Of a stretch of DNA of 64,000 bases, positions 1 through 11,376 are shown piece by piece (within the stretch, counting starts at the first letter, position 1; every line of letters begins with the position of its first letter). Below the pieces are notes generated by a model, which saw only the letters and a program-made list of their open reading frames with translations, did not search any database and was not told the DNA's origin. This DNA is from Jackrogersella multiformis (taxonomy: Eukaryota > Ascomycota > Sordariomycetes > Xylariales > Hypoxylaceae), in contig CADCXD010000009.1 of the NCBI GenBank assembly GCA_902806575.1, positions 2,046,001 through 2,110,000 of the forward strand. The letters are read 5' to 3'. The position numbers and the translations under genes are program-made.

Positions 1-1
1 A

Positions 2-751
2 TATACAGTGCCATCAACTCGTATCACAGGCCATTTCCGGGAAAATGCCCAGATTAATGACGAGGATGAGCAGCCGCCGCTAGAAGTATACAAGCCCACG
101 AGGCCAGACAGTGTACTCGCGACGATTGAGCAAAATGCAAGAGCTTCGCCTCAGGCCGTACGGCCAACTTTGAAGAGTACCTCTCCAACTCCTCCCCGCG
201 ACAAAGAAAACGAGGTTCCTAAGCGTCCTGCGATTCAACCTGGGAGTAAATTACGCACCACGCCGTCATTAGCAAGTATGAAGTCTGCTCGGGAAGTAAA
301 CCTTTCGACGGAGCCGACAAGAAAAGGGGCATTTGATTCCATCCCTCGGAAGTCCCTAGCAAATAAACCCTCACTCAACACCCTTGCGGGCAATCCGATG
401 TCGACTAGAAAACTAGTCAAAAGACAGCCAGGTTCCAGGAATTATGTTACGCCAACGCCGAGTCCGGGACCTAAGGCCGGAGTCGACAATCAGTTTGGGA
501 AGCTTACCGGTGGTTCAAGTAATTCGAGGCGCAAATTTGCCTTGGTGGTGTCAAAGAAGGCCGAGAACGTGAGCCCGAAAGCCGAAGTCGACGCTGATAT
601 AGACCCTTACGACGTTCAAGGATCCGTCATCGCTAGTCAAGAAACTGACCTAAACCTCGAGTCTATCGGAAGCAAGAAGATGGTCGATCTCTTCCTCAGC
701 AGCAGGCGGAAGCGCATCGCAAGCGGCGAAGATGGAGGTGTATTCATGTGA
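2..751 (+). CDS. 3' end of an unrecognised gene (partial)
   Basis: The frame is open from the left edge of the window, so this is the C-terminal part (about 249 residues) of a longer protein whose start lies outside. The visible part is rich in Ser, Pro, Thr, Lys and Arg and is probably disordered. It has several proline-directed phosphorylation-like sites (TPTPSP, TSPTPP) and a KEN-like motif (DKENEVP, about residue 66), which in cell-cycle proteins can act as an APC/C degron. It ends in a short basic stretch (LFLSSRRKRIASG). No catalytic domain or membrane segment is visible. I do not recognise the family. A cell-cycle or cytoskeletal regulator would fit the composition, but that is only a guess. 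The stop is TGA. Confidence 0.65.
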   Translation, partial: YTVPSTRITGHFRENAQINDEDEQPPLEVYKPTRPDSVLATIEQNARASPQAVRPTLKSTSPTPPRDKENEVPKRPAIQPGSKLRTTPSLASMKSAREVNLSTEPTRKGAFDSIPRKSLANKPSLNTLAGNPMSTRKLVKRQPGSRNYVTPTPSPGPKAGVDNQFGKLTGGSSNSRRKFALVVSKKAENVSPKAEVDADIDPYDVQGSVIASQETDLNLESIGSKKMVDLFLSSRRKRIASGEDGGVFM

Positions 752-1946
752 TTTCTTTGTACTACAGCCATTGCATAGATTGACTTGGTTATAAAAGGGG
801 GATGATGACTGAACTTTGGCTACAGTGTTTGAGTGGTTGCGAGTTCTACAGAGTATATTATGGACAGGGGCTTATAGTATCGTTTGCCGCGGTCTTGTAC
901 GTGGGTGACGAGGGAGGAGAGGTTGTAGGAAGGCCTTACTTGACTATCGCTTAGCATAAATGCAAAAAAAAGGCTATCCGACGCTCCCAGCTAGGGTAGC
1001 CATGTAATCTTAATGGAAACAGAAAATTGAAGGTTTGAAACTTGAAAGGCACAACTGAAATAAATAGTCGAAATTGACGGCACCAGAGATCAATCGATGT
1101 CTTATTTCAGCTTGTAGAATTCTTTCAAGGTATGGTACGGGGGTGGACATTGCATCTTTACTCACCCATTAGATACGCCGTATTAATACCTCCCAGCCTT
1201 GATTTTCTTTCGTTAAGGCAGTTTCATGTTTCAGAATCGCCGGCGCCTATTTCGAATCCTTCAAGATACCTAATGTACCTAGATATAGTAGGATTCGTGA
1301 TGGGATGAGGTGCCACGCCTTTCTTACACGTGGATTGGGTCGATGAGCTGCATGTAAATAGTTTGGAACCAGGCGGAACTCCTTCTGCACGAAAGGGGAA
1401 ATACCGACGGAGACCCTATCAAGATTTCTAGGTACCGTCAGGTAAAACTGGCGAGATGCTATGCCTTACAGAGGGCTGCATGTCAGCTACGGGCATACTA
1501 CCTACATACTACCGCCTACGTAAAGCGTGCTGTGCCGCACGCCGACATCCATCTCCCCTGCAGGTCTCGGCCGCAACTCTCAGTGTCGTGTCGTACGGCC
1601 GTTGTCGTACTTTGTATGTATTTTAGCACAGGAACAAATGCATTAGCTACCTTCGGGGTATTGTTTAGGAGTCAAGTGTCACCAAGAAGAAACACGCGAG
1701 ATGAGTGGCGTCTGCAGGGGCTTCAAGCTGTTAATACCTAATATAGATGCGACGAGGGATTTCCCCCCATATATGAGATGCATTGCCCTCTCCCGTGTGC
1801 CATATGTCCTGTTCTAGAATCATACTTGAATCCCTCTTTCATCGATTCCCACATGGGATCATGGACGACGTGTGTGTGTGCAGCATAATTACCTCCTAGA
1901 ATCATATGATACAGGTAGGAAGTAATCCTGCCGATCCTGAGCTCCC
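752..1946. other. Intergenic, no gene seen
   Basis: About 1.2 kb between the partial first gene and the membrane glycoprotein gene. Short open frames here (for example 1532-1741) have no family resemblance, no intron signals and no plausible composition. A poly-A run at 964-970 could lie in the 3' end of the first gene. Confidence 0.6.
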
Positions 1947-3090
1947 ATGGAAGACGACTCGAGCTTCCGCTATCGCGTGAACTACAGCGAGAACATTGCG
2001 CCAAAGTACCCGACCGGGTTCCCGGACGGACTCGAGGTCGTCCCTAACGCCTCGCCTTTGTATCCCGTACCCACGCACACTCCGGATCATGTGGCAGGAG
2101 ACAATCTAGGAGACGAGAAATGGCCGGCGGCTTCTCGGGGGTGGGCCGGCGCGCCCGCTTCCGCAGCATCGGCATCGGGATTGGACGATCGCGGAGAGCG
2201 GGAGAAGCGTCGGGTGCTGGGGCTCACCGTGCCGCTGTTCTGGACGTTGCTCGTTGTCATAGCGATTATTCTCGCGGCGGGCATTGGAGGCGGGATAGGC
2301 GGCGGTCTGAAGGCGAGTCAAAAGCTCAGCAATAACGGCTCGAGGTCCGTACCAGTCTTTCATATCTACCATGTCTGTAGGTTAGTACATATTTTTCATT
2401 TGCTAATCAAGCCTAAAGCGACACGGCGAACGAGCCTCAAGCATCGTCATCATCGGCAGCCACCGCAACGCCGACGTCATCGCAAACCGTAGCGGCAACG
2501 ACGGTGGCGACGAGCGGCCCCTTGCCCTCGGACGGCGGGTGCCCGCTGATCAACAACCAGACGTATACGCCGTACGCGGCGGATGGGAAGCCGATACCGC
2601 TCCAGCAGGGGCTCGAGGGCCAGCAGTTCACGCAGCAGTGCTACACAAACTACGTCTCGTCGCCGACGACGTTGACGCACGATATCATGCGCATATTCAT
2701 GCCGACGCTGGAGAACTGCATGATGGCTTGCGCCGAGGTGAGTTTGCTTTTCTTCCTTGTTTTCTTTAGCCCCTTGATAGTCCAGACCCCTGAATGAAGC
2801 GGTTCGGAATTAGTCGTCTCTAAAACCCGCCTACCTTCTTCTTCCGGGTTTTTTCAACAATTGGGGGTATTTACTAACCTATGTGTTTATAGTATAATTC
2901 GGCGTACCATGCTAACGTGGCGAATAACACGGGCGTCGGCGGCGGCTACTGCGTGGCCGTGTCGATAGTGAAGGCCAACTCCGGGTTCTGTTACCTGAAG
3001 AACGGGACTACGACTAATGACACCATGGGACAGCCGGACACGTATTCAAGCGCGGTGCTGCTTACTAACCTCGACGGGTCGACGACATAA
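1947..3090 (+). CDS. Type II membrane glycoprotein with PAN-like ectodomain
   Basis: Three exons (1947-2344, 2419-2737, 2893-3090) join in phase to give 304 residues. Introns are 74 nt (GTCCGT...AAG) and 155 nt (GTGAGT...TAG). Residues 1-90 are a hydrophilic, presumably cytosolic tail. One membrane helix follows at about 94-120 (LFWTLLVVIAIILAAGIGGG), then a Ser/Thr/Ala-rich linker. The ectodomain has spaced cysteines in a PAN/apple-like order (GGCPL, QQCYT, ENCMMACAEYN, GGYCVA, GFCYLKNG) and several Asn-X-Ser/Thr sites (NNQT, NNTG, KNGT, TNDT). Proteins of this layout are common in Pezizomycotina and are presumed to sit in the plasma membrane facing the wall. The ligand is unknown. The exon joins are convincing because all three phases agree and the cysteine pattern runs across the second intron. 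The precise function is not known. Confidence 0.75.
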
Positions 3091-3605
3091 GGGGTGTACC
3101 AATTTGGGCTGATCTTTGGGATATATGGGATGGAAGCGGGTATAGACAGATGTATAAACGGTTTATGAGATATCTAGGATACTGTACTATAGGGGTCTGT
3201 AAACCTTGAATTTTATGATGATATATGAGCAAGCACGGGAGTAAGGAGTTGTAACTTGGAGCGCGGTATCTCATCTTGGTGTTTACTACTTACATAAATC
3301 TCTTTCCAGGGGAGTAATCGCGTACGGTCAATAGGTGAGGCAAATTAATAGCGCTTGAGTAAAACTGCAGTAAGTAATTTGGTATTTCATTCTACGTTCA
3401 AGGAGCGGCTTCGAAAGCTAATGATACAAGACCTAGCAACATAACACATACTTTTAACCCTCGCATCGTGAACTACGCCCACTCACTCCATAAGCGGAGC
3501 GGCCTACCTAATTTTATCATCTAATCATGCATCGTCCAAGCCAGCATCCTAGGTATCTCACCCTTTCCGCATGGTGGCGGTAGCAGCAGGTCCCAGGAGC
3601 CCAGT
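3091..3605. other. Convergent intergenic spacer
   Basis: About 0.5 kb between two genes that converge. It should hold both 3' ends. No coding potential is seen. Confidence 0.6.
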
Positions 3606-4342
3606 TCAAGACCGGCTCCGGCTCTTGCTTAGCTCGCTCTGGGCGGCGGCGGTAGGGCCCCGTTTGACGCGCGCGCCGCCCGTGACCAGCTTCTCGCCCT
3701 CGGTGATGTCGTGCAGGGTCTGGGCGTTGATGGGCTCGCCGGCGTGGCTCTGCGCCGCGGCCGTGGGGCCGCCCTTCGCGGGCTTGGCTTCGCCCGTTAG
3801 CGCCGTCTCCGCGTTCGAGATCGCCGAGATCGTGTTGGAGTCTAGACGGCCTGTGTGTGTCGCGGGGACCGGGTTGCTCTTCTAGTAAGGGGCAGAGAGG
3901 TTAGTATAGTTAGAGATGTTGAAGGGGTAAGTTGGTAGATGGGCTGATTATGGTTATGTGCTGTTTGCTGTGTGCTGTTTAGGGATCGCTAGGTAGGACT
4001 TACTGAGTTGGCGATGCTCTGGGCGAGAGCGGCAGGACCCCCGGAGACTGGGGCGGTCCCGCCTGTGATGTGCTTCTCGCCTTGAACAATGTCGGAGATG
4101 ACTTGGCCCGTGACCGGCTCGTTGGCATGCTTCTGAGCCGAGGCCGTGGGTCCGCCGGCTATGGGTCGCTTCTCACCCGTGAGTTCCTTCTCCCTGGCCG
4201 TGATCTCGGAGATGACATCCGAGCTGATGGTTCGGTCGCCCATGATGGAAGCGGGGATCTTCTGAAGAACCGGCCGGTTACTTGGGACGAGTGGGTTGAT
4301 GTTGGGGAATCTGAAGGCCTTGGTGAGTACAAATCGAGACAT
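3606..4342 (-). CDS. SMP-domain (seed maturation protein/LEA-like) protein, four repeats
   Basis: Two exons on the minus strand (4342-4004 and 3881-3606) are joined across a 122-nt intron (GTAAGT...TAG) and give 204 residues. After about 35 N-terminal residues the protein is four copies of a 35-40 residue unit: a helix-like part (VISEITAREKELTG; VISDIVQGEKHITG; ISAISNAETALTG; LHDITEGEKLVTG) and then a Gly-Gly-Pro-(T/A)-A-x-A-Q box (GGPTASAQKHANEP, GGPAALAQSIAN, GGPTAAAQSHAGEP, RGPTAAAQSELSK). Units 1 and 3, and 2 and 4, are most alike, so a two-unit SMP module seems to have been duplicated. SMP proteins in plants are late-embryogenesis (LEA) proteins. In fungi the role is not settled, and desiccation or spore tolerance is inferred. 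The N-terminus (MSRFVLTKAFRFPN) is basic and could be a mitochondrial presequence. The start could instead be the internal Met of MGDRTIS. Confidence 0.8.
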
Positions 4343-5276
4343 TATTTCAAGTTATACGCATGCGAGATAACGTGAGTTGGGCAAATAGCTCACCTGTAGA
4401 GAAACAGAAGAAGATTCAGAAGATGCTTGGCTGGTTTGCTCTGCCGGATTTGAAGACGTCTTCTAAACTAGCTGAGAGAGGTTAGAAGCTGTAAAGGTTA
4501 GACTGGAAACATTGAGAGGATTTTATAATCGATGATGGATTTAAACGTCATATAAGAAACAACGACCCCATATCTGACCTCACGGGTTGGTTTGTACCTG
4601 CAGTAGCGTCTCAGAGCAAACCGGAAATAACTCCGTTCCTTGTTCTATTAGGCAACTCCAGGTACCCCTATTTTGAAGACGCGGTTTCTAGGTAGACATA
4701 GACTGATATATAAGAAGGGTAAGTCGGTTCCTTAGTACCTACTGCATATATAGCAGGTAGGTATAACCCCCTGGATTTGTAAAAGAACATGTGTTTTAAA
4801 CATCAATTGATTGTAATATTATTAGACTATGCACGTTAGAAATCCCTAGAACCATGCTGGGTGCCGGATTTACGGTTAACGGTTCTATTGCGACTTATTT
4901 TGGCTGAGAGAAAAAGGGAAGGCCGGAACAACTATGACTGGAGATATAGTGGTATTTGGGTTTAAACTGATGAAGTAATAAAACTTGTTATATAATTTGA
5001 ACTTGGCCAAAGTAGAGGCAGAGAGTAAAACAAAGATATAGGAAAAGAGAATTTGCATATATCACTGTATGGGAAATAGAGATCCCTTCGAGTGCCTAAG
5101 ACTTAGAGCTTCACAGTTTAACAGCTAGGTTAGGTTATGGTGTGAGTGTATATGAAGATTCTGAGCCCCTTAAATTCTAAATTTAGAATTATATAGAAAT
5201 AATAGACCTTGCGGTTTTCTTCCACCAGGGTAATGAAACCAAACAAACATCTTTATCGAACACAAGAGGCTCTTCA

Positions 5277-5283
5277 GGCTAAA
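5277..5283 (+). promoter_or_regulatory. XlnR/Xyr1-like site GGCTAAA
   Basis: Exact match to the GGCTAAA element known for the xylanolytic activator XlnR/Xyr1. It lies about 250 bp upstream of the beta-xylosidase ATG, in the sense orientation. One 7-mer match alone can be chance. Its position ahead of a xylosidase gene is what makes it credible. Confidence 0.4.
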
Positions 5284-5349
5284 TGATGTACCCTTAACTT
5301 AGAGTCTGCTGGCTTTAACCCCAACCCCTTTATCATGAAAATAGCTTCT

Positions 5350-5355
5350 CCCCGC
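5350..5355 (-). promoter_or_regulatory. CreA-like site (SYGGRG on minus strand)
   Basis: CCCCGC on the plus strand reads GCGGGG on the minus strand and fits the carbon-repressor consensus SYGGRG. It lies 180 bp upstream of the GH3 ATG. The motif is short and frequent, so the weight is low. Confidence 0.25.
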
Positions 5356-5450
5356 AGTAACGATACAATCTACATATTAGAGTCGTATCCTAGGTCGTAT
5401 TAGATATTTCCCATCTTATCCGAAAGGTTCTAGATCTTACACCATTAAAC

Positions 5451-5460
5451 TATATATAAT
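5451..5460 (+). promoter_or_regulatory. TATA-like element before the GH3 gene
   Basis: TATATATAAT lies about 75-85 bp upstream of the chosen ATG, a usual distance for a fungal core promoter with a short leader. Confidence 0.4.
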
Positions 5461-5534
5461 ATAAGCATATGGGAACGATCTTCGTGCACTTGGAATGTAA
5501 TAGATCTTTTAAACCAAGCAGTTCCCGATCAATA

Positions 5535-8121
5535 ATGGCTTCAAAAACGGCAATCGGTGCCATCGCGCTCTTGGCCGTGAAATATGTGATCGCCAGGGAC
5601 TTTCCAAATTGTCAATCTGGGGCTGTGAGTAACCTATATTATGAGGCTCCCGATGTATCTCTTAGCATGCCAATGGCTCACGGTTCGATAGCTTGCTTCC
5701 AACCAAGTATGCAATACGACACTTGATCCGTGGTCTAGGGCAGCTGCGGTAAGATCATGACTATCGCCCTCACGCATTTCTACCACCTCGGCTCACATTA
5801 TAATATAGCTGGTAGCCCAATTTAATTACAATGAGAAGATCTCCAACTCCTGGGACAACTCGCCGGGGGTATCGCGCCTGGGCGTTCCCGCTTACGAATG
5901 GTGGAATGAGGGTAAATTTCAATCTAGAATCCATTGTATCCACAAATAAGCTAAGAATATTCTTCTCGAGCTCTTCACGGCGTCGCCCGCTCTCGCGGGG
6001 TACAGTTCGCGGACTCGGGGAACTTCAGCTACGCCACGAGTTTCCCGCAGCCCGTCACGATGGGCGCCGCCTTCGACATGCCGCTGATCCGGTCCGTGGC
6101 CGAGACCACGAGCACGGAGGCCCGCGCCTTCAGCAACGCCGGGCGCTGCGGCCTCAACTTCTGGACGCCCAACATCAACCCCTTCCGCGACCCGCGGTGG
6201 GGCCGCGGCCAGGAGGTCCCGTCCGAGGACCCCTACCACATGAGCCAGTACGTCATGCAGCTGATCCCGGGCCTCCAGGGCGGGCTCCGGGCGGACCCGT
6301 ACTACAAGCTCGCGGCCACGTGCAAGCACTACGCCGGCTACGACATGGAGAACTGGAAGGGCAACCGCCGGTACGCGTTCGACGCCAAGATCAGCGGCCA
6401 GGACCTGCAGGATTACTACCTGCAGCCGTTCCGCGCCTGCGTGCGCGACGCCAACGCCCAGTCCGCCATGTGCAGCTACAACGCCGTCAACGGCGTGCCG
6501 ACCTGCGCCGACCCCTGGCTGCTGCGGGACGTGCTGCGCGGCCTGTACGGCTTCGGCAGCGAGGACCGCTGGGTCACGGCCGACTGCGACGCCCTGCAGA
6601 ACGTGTGGACCGACCACCGCTACGGCTCCTCGGCCGCGGGCGCCGCCGCCGCGAGCCTGAACGCTGGTACGGATCTCGACTGTGGCCAGTTCTGGCCTCA
6701 GAACCTGCCCGCGGCGTATAATTCGAAGCTCTTCAACGACACGGTGCTAGACCGCTCGCTGATACGGCGCTACGCATCCATGGTCCGCCTCGGTTGGTTC
6801 GATCCCCCGGCCCAGCAGCCGTACCGTCAAATCGGCTGGGACGCAGTTGCGAAGCCCGAGGCCAAGGCGCTGGCGCTTCTCGCGGCGCAGGAGGGCATCG
6901 TGCTTTTGAAGAATAACGGCACCACACTGCCCCTAGCGAAGTCGATCAAGAAAGTGGCTGTCGTTGGGCCTCTGGGCACCGCCACCACGCAGATGCAGGG
7001 GAACTACTACGGCACCGCGCAGAGCATCTCGACAGTGGTCTCTGCGTTCAAGGCCGCGGGTTACGACGTGACTAATGCGCAGGGTTGTGTTATTACGGGA
7101 ACGTCGAATTCGGGATTTTCTGCAGCTCTGAGCGCGGCCAACGCCGCGGACGCGGTGGTGTTTGTTGGCGGTATTGACACAAGCGTCGAGGCAGAGGACC
7201 GTGACCGCGAGCAGATTACTTGGCCTGGACAGCAGATACCCCTGATCAAGCAGATAGCAGCGGCTAAGGGCACCACTAAGCCATTCATAGTAGTGCAGAT
7301 GGGGACAATGCTGGACAGCTCGGAGCTGGTCGCCGCGACGGGTATTGATTCTCTGTTGTGGGCGGGTTATCCAGGACAAGATGGTGGTGCCGCTGTGGTG
7401 AGCATTCTAACTGGCGCAAAGGCGCCTGCTGGTAGGTTGCCGGTAACGCAATATTCTGGTGACTACGTCAACCAGGTCCCGATGACAGACATGAATCTTC
7501 AGTCCCGCACCGGAAATCCAGGGTGGGTGAATCTCGAATCCATCTTGATTTAACTTCCTTCCGTAATGCTTTTCGGGAACCTCGACTAACAAGGTCTGTA
7601 GGCGAACGTATAAATGGTACACAAAAGAGCCCGTGTTCCCCTTCGGCCACGGTCTGCACTACACGAGCTTCGATATTTCACTACCTGTAGATCTTCCCAC
7701 CACATTCTCGACTGCAGATCTCATATCGAATATCTCGTTCACAAAGACTGGCCCCGTAGCTTCGGGTAACTACCCTGACCTGGCACCGTTCATCTCGACC
7801 CCCGTATCGGTAGCGAACACAGGGAACGTGACGTCCGACTATGTCGTGCTCGCGTTCCTGAAGGGCGAGTACGGGCCCAAGCCATACCCGCTCAAGAGCT
7901 TGGTGGCGTTCACCCGAATCCACGACATGAAGCCCGGCGAGATTGGAACGGCGACGTTGGACATTAAACTAGGTGCTATTTCGCGCAGCGACAAAGATGG
8001 AAACCTGACACTATGGCCAGGGAAATATAAGCTAGTACTAGATATCGACGACGGTGCTGCGTGGGACTTCGAGATCACGGGAGATCAAGTGGTGTTGGAG
8101 AAATTGCCGCCGAAGAAATAA
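5535..8121 (+). CDS. xlnD: Secreted GH3 exo-1,4-beta-xylosidase
   Basis: Five exons (5535-5624, 5692-5748, 5809-5911, 5971-7522, 7602-8121) join in phase to give 773 residues, close to the usual length of the fungal family (about 770-800). Residues 1-20 (MASKTAIGAIALLAVKYVIA) are a signal peptide. Family landmarks run on across every junction: [60 protein letters not shown], and the nucleophile motif VTADCDAL with Asp at about 288. The C-terminal GH3 domains and fibronectin III-like fold follow, including GGIDTSVEAEDRDRE (acid/base region), RTYKWY and PVFPFGHGLHYT. The enzyme should release xylose from the non-reducing ends of xylo-oligosaccharides outside the cell. Exons 1-3 are very small and easy to miss: without them the signal peptide is lost. 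Codon position three of the first ~700 nt of exon 4 is almost all G/C, unlike the 3' half. Confidence 0.92.
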
Positions 8122-8849
8122 CGCGGAGTTGGTAGGGAGATGGATGGAACGGCCAGCTTTACTGCCCTTCTAGTAAATTGTATTAGTTTTTTTCATGCAT
8201 GTGAAGAAGCGGCGAGGGTTAACATTAGTTACGCCTTGTGATGATTATCACATCGTTCTTGGGATAGTCCCCGTAGAGTTGTGGTTTCGGAAGAAGTATT
8301 GGTAGCGATTGTGTACAGGTATCCAGGGGTTGACTGTCAATCCGACAATACCGGCGGTACACTGGGAAGAGAAGTCGACATTCCACCTGTCGACCCTGAA
8401 GGGCATAGGTGATATTCTTGTCAGCCATCCCGACTCCGGATACTTAGACTAAAAGGTCTGGAAACTGAAGCCGGGATTGGATCTTTCGATAGTGATCTAG
8501 GTACATGAGCTTTCACGGAATGCCCGTTGAACGATCCTTCAATTTGGGAGCTGAACTTGCTTGCACGACGTGTAAAATGCTCAATACCACAGAACAAGGT
8601 CGGCAGGCCACTAGGGTCATCCCCTTCGTCCGTATCGAGTGCCGTGGCGATCGATTACAACTGAGAGACGGTAGAGGTCCTTGCTGAGTTCTGTTCTGCG
8701 GTCCTAGGCTGTGACTGTAACTAGGATACCCATAGCGCATCGTTAGCCATTCTTCGAGTAACGAAAACCTCCAGTTTCCTAAGCTTCCATTCCCCCTTAC
8801 TATCTGCTCAACAAGCAACCTGTCTGGGCTGAACAAATCCTAGACTCTC
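8122..8849. other. Convergent intergenic spacer
   Basis: About 0.7 kb between the 3' ends of the GH3 and CCCH genes. A 67-codon minus-strand frame (8225-8428) has an alternative frame with plausible Trp/Asn-rich composition, but no start or family match, so no gene is called. Confidence 0.5.
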
Positions 8850-10313
8850 CTATTTGCCCCCGATTCCGTGGGAGTAAAAACACAATGCGTCCGAACAATC
8901 GTCGCCGCCCTCTCGGCTCACCTTTCGGCTCTTAGAACATTTTCCCTGCCGTGCTTGCTCCCAAAGTGCATCAAACTCCTCGTCCGTGAGTGGCCGATGC
9001 AGGTGATTCCGCTGACACTGGGTAACACACTTGCCACGGAGGTAGAAATAATAGCACAGCGAACCCTTTTTGATCCTGTCCAAAATCGCCTTGTTCACCT
9101 GTAACGGTTTGTCGATCCGACGCCCGTCTTGGCCCATCAATACCGGCCCTAGCCTACTCGACTGTGCCTTTGGATTGAGGCCCCCTGGCACTCCCAACTT
9201 CCCTGCCCCTGGTGTTGCCGACCGTTTAGAGTTACTACCGCGGTCAGCAACAGTCGCCGCCATGGTCAAGGTAACAGCCCGTCCCAACGAGGGCGTCATC
9301 AAGCCTGCCGACACTACCGATGGTGAAACATTGTTGAACACCGAACTAAACTGCGTTGTTTTCAGGCCTAGATCCCTCATCTTTGCCGGAAATGGGTTTC
9401 CCTCTACCAAGGTTATACGTTCCGCAACTTGTTTGTCACCGACAAACTGCCCCAACCATGGCGCGTAACCATCGTCGTGTCCACAGGCGAGCACGAGATG
9501 TTTGCACTGGAAACTCTCCAGGAAGAACTTGATACTCTCTATGTTTTCATATATTTAGAATATATCGATCAGATAATGGAGGACGAAAAGAAAATTTGAG
9601 CGGACTTACCTTGAACTTTGAGATCTGCCCGCTCCTTTCCCGATCCAATATCTACGAAGTCGAAAAGCGCCTGGCGACTGCTAAAACCAGCAGCAAATGC
9701 CCTCAGCTGATCCTTGTCCTTCAACCTCTTATCCCGCTGGAGTGCGGCGCCTAGCCCATTCAAGTTCGCAAATGCTCTCACCAGAATGTCTATCCCGCTC
9801 AGCTCGAAGTTCAAGCCTCGCACAAACTGCTGCAACGCAACTAGGAGGACGTCGGCTGCGTCTTGGCCACCCTTTTCCCCCTTCGTGATGAACTGGTCAT
9901 GGAACTATAACGATGAGGTGAGCTATTCAGGTATGCAATCCCAAAGAGAACCCTCTCTAGAGTAGGCCTGCTTACCACATAACAATCCGCGTCGGCGTCA
10001 ATTAGGGCGACAACAAACGGCCGTCGCGCCTGTCGCTCTACTAATTCCCTACCCTCTTGAACCTCCTGCTGGAGACGTCTCCTCGCTTCGCATTCGCTGT
10101 CCAGGTCAAGCTTTGTCTGCTTTAATATCGTCTTCGTACTATCCAGCTCTTCCAGAAGCTCCTGCCATCGAGCACATCAATACGTCGTTCGCCCCGTGTG
10201 CGCACCCAACCCGAACTTACCTCTATCAATACCATGCCTCGGTCGACCTCTCCGGAAAGACCCGTTCGGACACCGGCGAAGCGATCGCGATAACTTTCGA
10301 GCCCCAACTCCAT
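8850..10313 (-). CDS. Tandem CCCH zinc-finger protein with DUF7923-type domain
   Basis: Four exons on the minus strand (10313-10221, 10161-9976, 9904-9610, 9538-8850) join in phase to give 420 residues. Introns are 59, 71 and 71 nt. Residues 20-75 form a coiled coil (LLEELDSTKTILKQTKLDL, EARRRLQQEVQEGRELVERQ). A NYN/RNase-like alpha/beta domain follows: PFVVALIDADADCYV, RAFANLNGLG, FDFVDIGSGKERADLKV, LVLACGHDDGYAPWL, RITLVEGNPF, LKTTQF. The C-terminus holds two CCCH-like clusters (CYYFYLRGKC...C..NH and GKCSKSR...C....C..YSHG). This layout is known from a family of uncharacterised fungal proteins often annotated as CCCH zinc-finger DNA-binding proteins. An RNA-binding or RNA-processing role is inferred from the fold. 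The conserved block runs across three introns, which supports the gene model. Confidence 0.85.
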
Positions 10314-11376
10314 TGCAAAGATGGATCCTCGACGGGGGCTAGTCGGGGGCGCATGAACCGTTCTCGAAGCTTCGACGGGATCTCAATCATCCTCCCCCTT
10401 CAATCGACCTCTCGTATGCGATCGACTAGAGAAATAGTCGCGGTATATCCAAGCCCTACGAAGATGTCTAACCTAGGTAGGTATCGAGGATGGCGTCTGC
10501 CGCAGGTAGAGTGGGTGAAAAGCCTTGGGATAGATTAAATGCACACCGTGTGAATGAGTAACAGTTATATTGATTTGCACGGTATATGTCCTATCCCCTA
10601 GAGTACCTTCTTAGGTAACTTATACGTGCTGCAGCTGGCCGTATGTGCTCATTAGATAATCAGGGGATAGCAGCTGAGTAGGCCATGCCACGTCGGCCTC
10701 CAAACGAGGCGACCGGACAGGATACGGGAGTACGTACAGATCTGTACAGTCGTGTGTCTCCTCAATAGGTCACGGAGGGGGATAATCATGATACACTTAT
10801 TTTGCGGCTGAAAGGGGCGCAGACTACCTATTTAGGATCCCAACCCCTGAGATATGATAGGCCAAAGGTTTAAGGGGTTTTAGGGTTCGGGTTAGGGTTC
10901 GGAGTATACGCCAACTCGTATTTAGACATAAAGCTACCTACCTACATACCTACCTGGTATAAATCCAGATACGTAGAATGGACAATAGGGGTTACTAGCT
11001 TGAGTAGTATACCTTGGTTACCTAGTTATCGCCTCTTTGGCATAGACCTTATGTTTTGAATTATGGCTTGAAACTACAAATCTTTTCTGGTAACCTACCG
11101 CCACAATAAAACTAAATCCTCGTAACAAACACTAGGTCTTGTATAGTCAGAATCTTATCCCTTTCAGCTAAATCTTCTTGGTAACTCAGCAGGCTTTTGG
11201 GTGTGGGAGCTTTAAGAATAAACTGGAACCCGTAAACAGGATTCTGCTCGCTCATAATATCTGCAACAACACTAATACAACTCCAAGTTATGAACTTGTA
11301 ATCAGGCCACCAATATACGCATGTTATACGACCACCGATTCACTCTGACTTTTCCTTCTTATACTCATATAAGAGA
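10314..11376. other. Intergenic with telomere-like tract
   Basis: About 1.06 kb between divergently transcribed genes. The only recognisable element is the telomere-like run at 10878-10902, followed by short TACCTACC runs near 10935-10955. Confidence 0.6.
10878..10902 (+). repeat. Interstitial telomere-like tract
   Basis: Four consecutive near-telomeric units (TTTAGGG, TTCGGG, TTAGGG, TTCGG). The fungal telomere unit is TTAGGG. The tract is short and degenerate. Confidence 0.45.

Larger units (their letters stand above)
4343..5534. other. Intergenic: divergent promoter region of the SMP and GH3 genes
   Basis: About 1.2 kb without coding potential between two divergently transcribed genes. 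The right end carries the XlnR-like, CreA-like and TATA-like sites listed separately. Confidence 0.6.

Noticed and set aside
5831..6721. 296-codon frame overlapping the xylosidase
   Set aside because: Arg/Pro/Gly-rich shadow of the GC-rich exon in another frame.
8225..8428. 67-codon minus-strand frame and an overlapping Trp/Asn-rich frame
   Set aside because: The alternative frame looks slightly protein-like, but it has no start, no partner exon and no family match.
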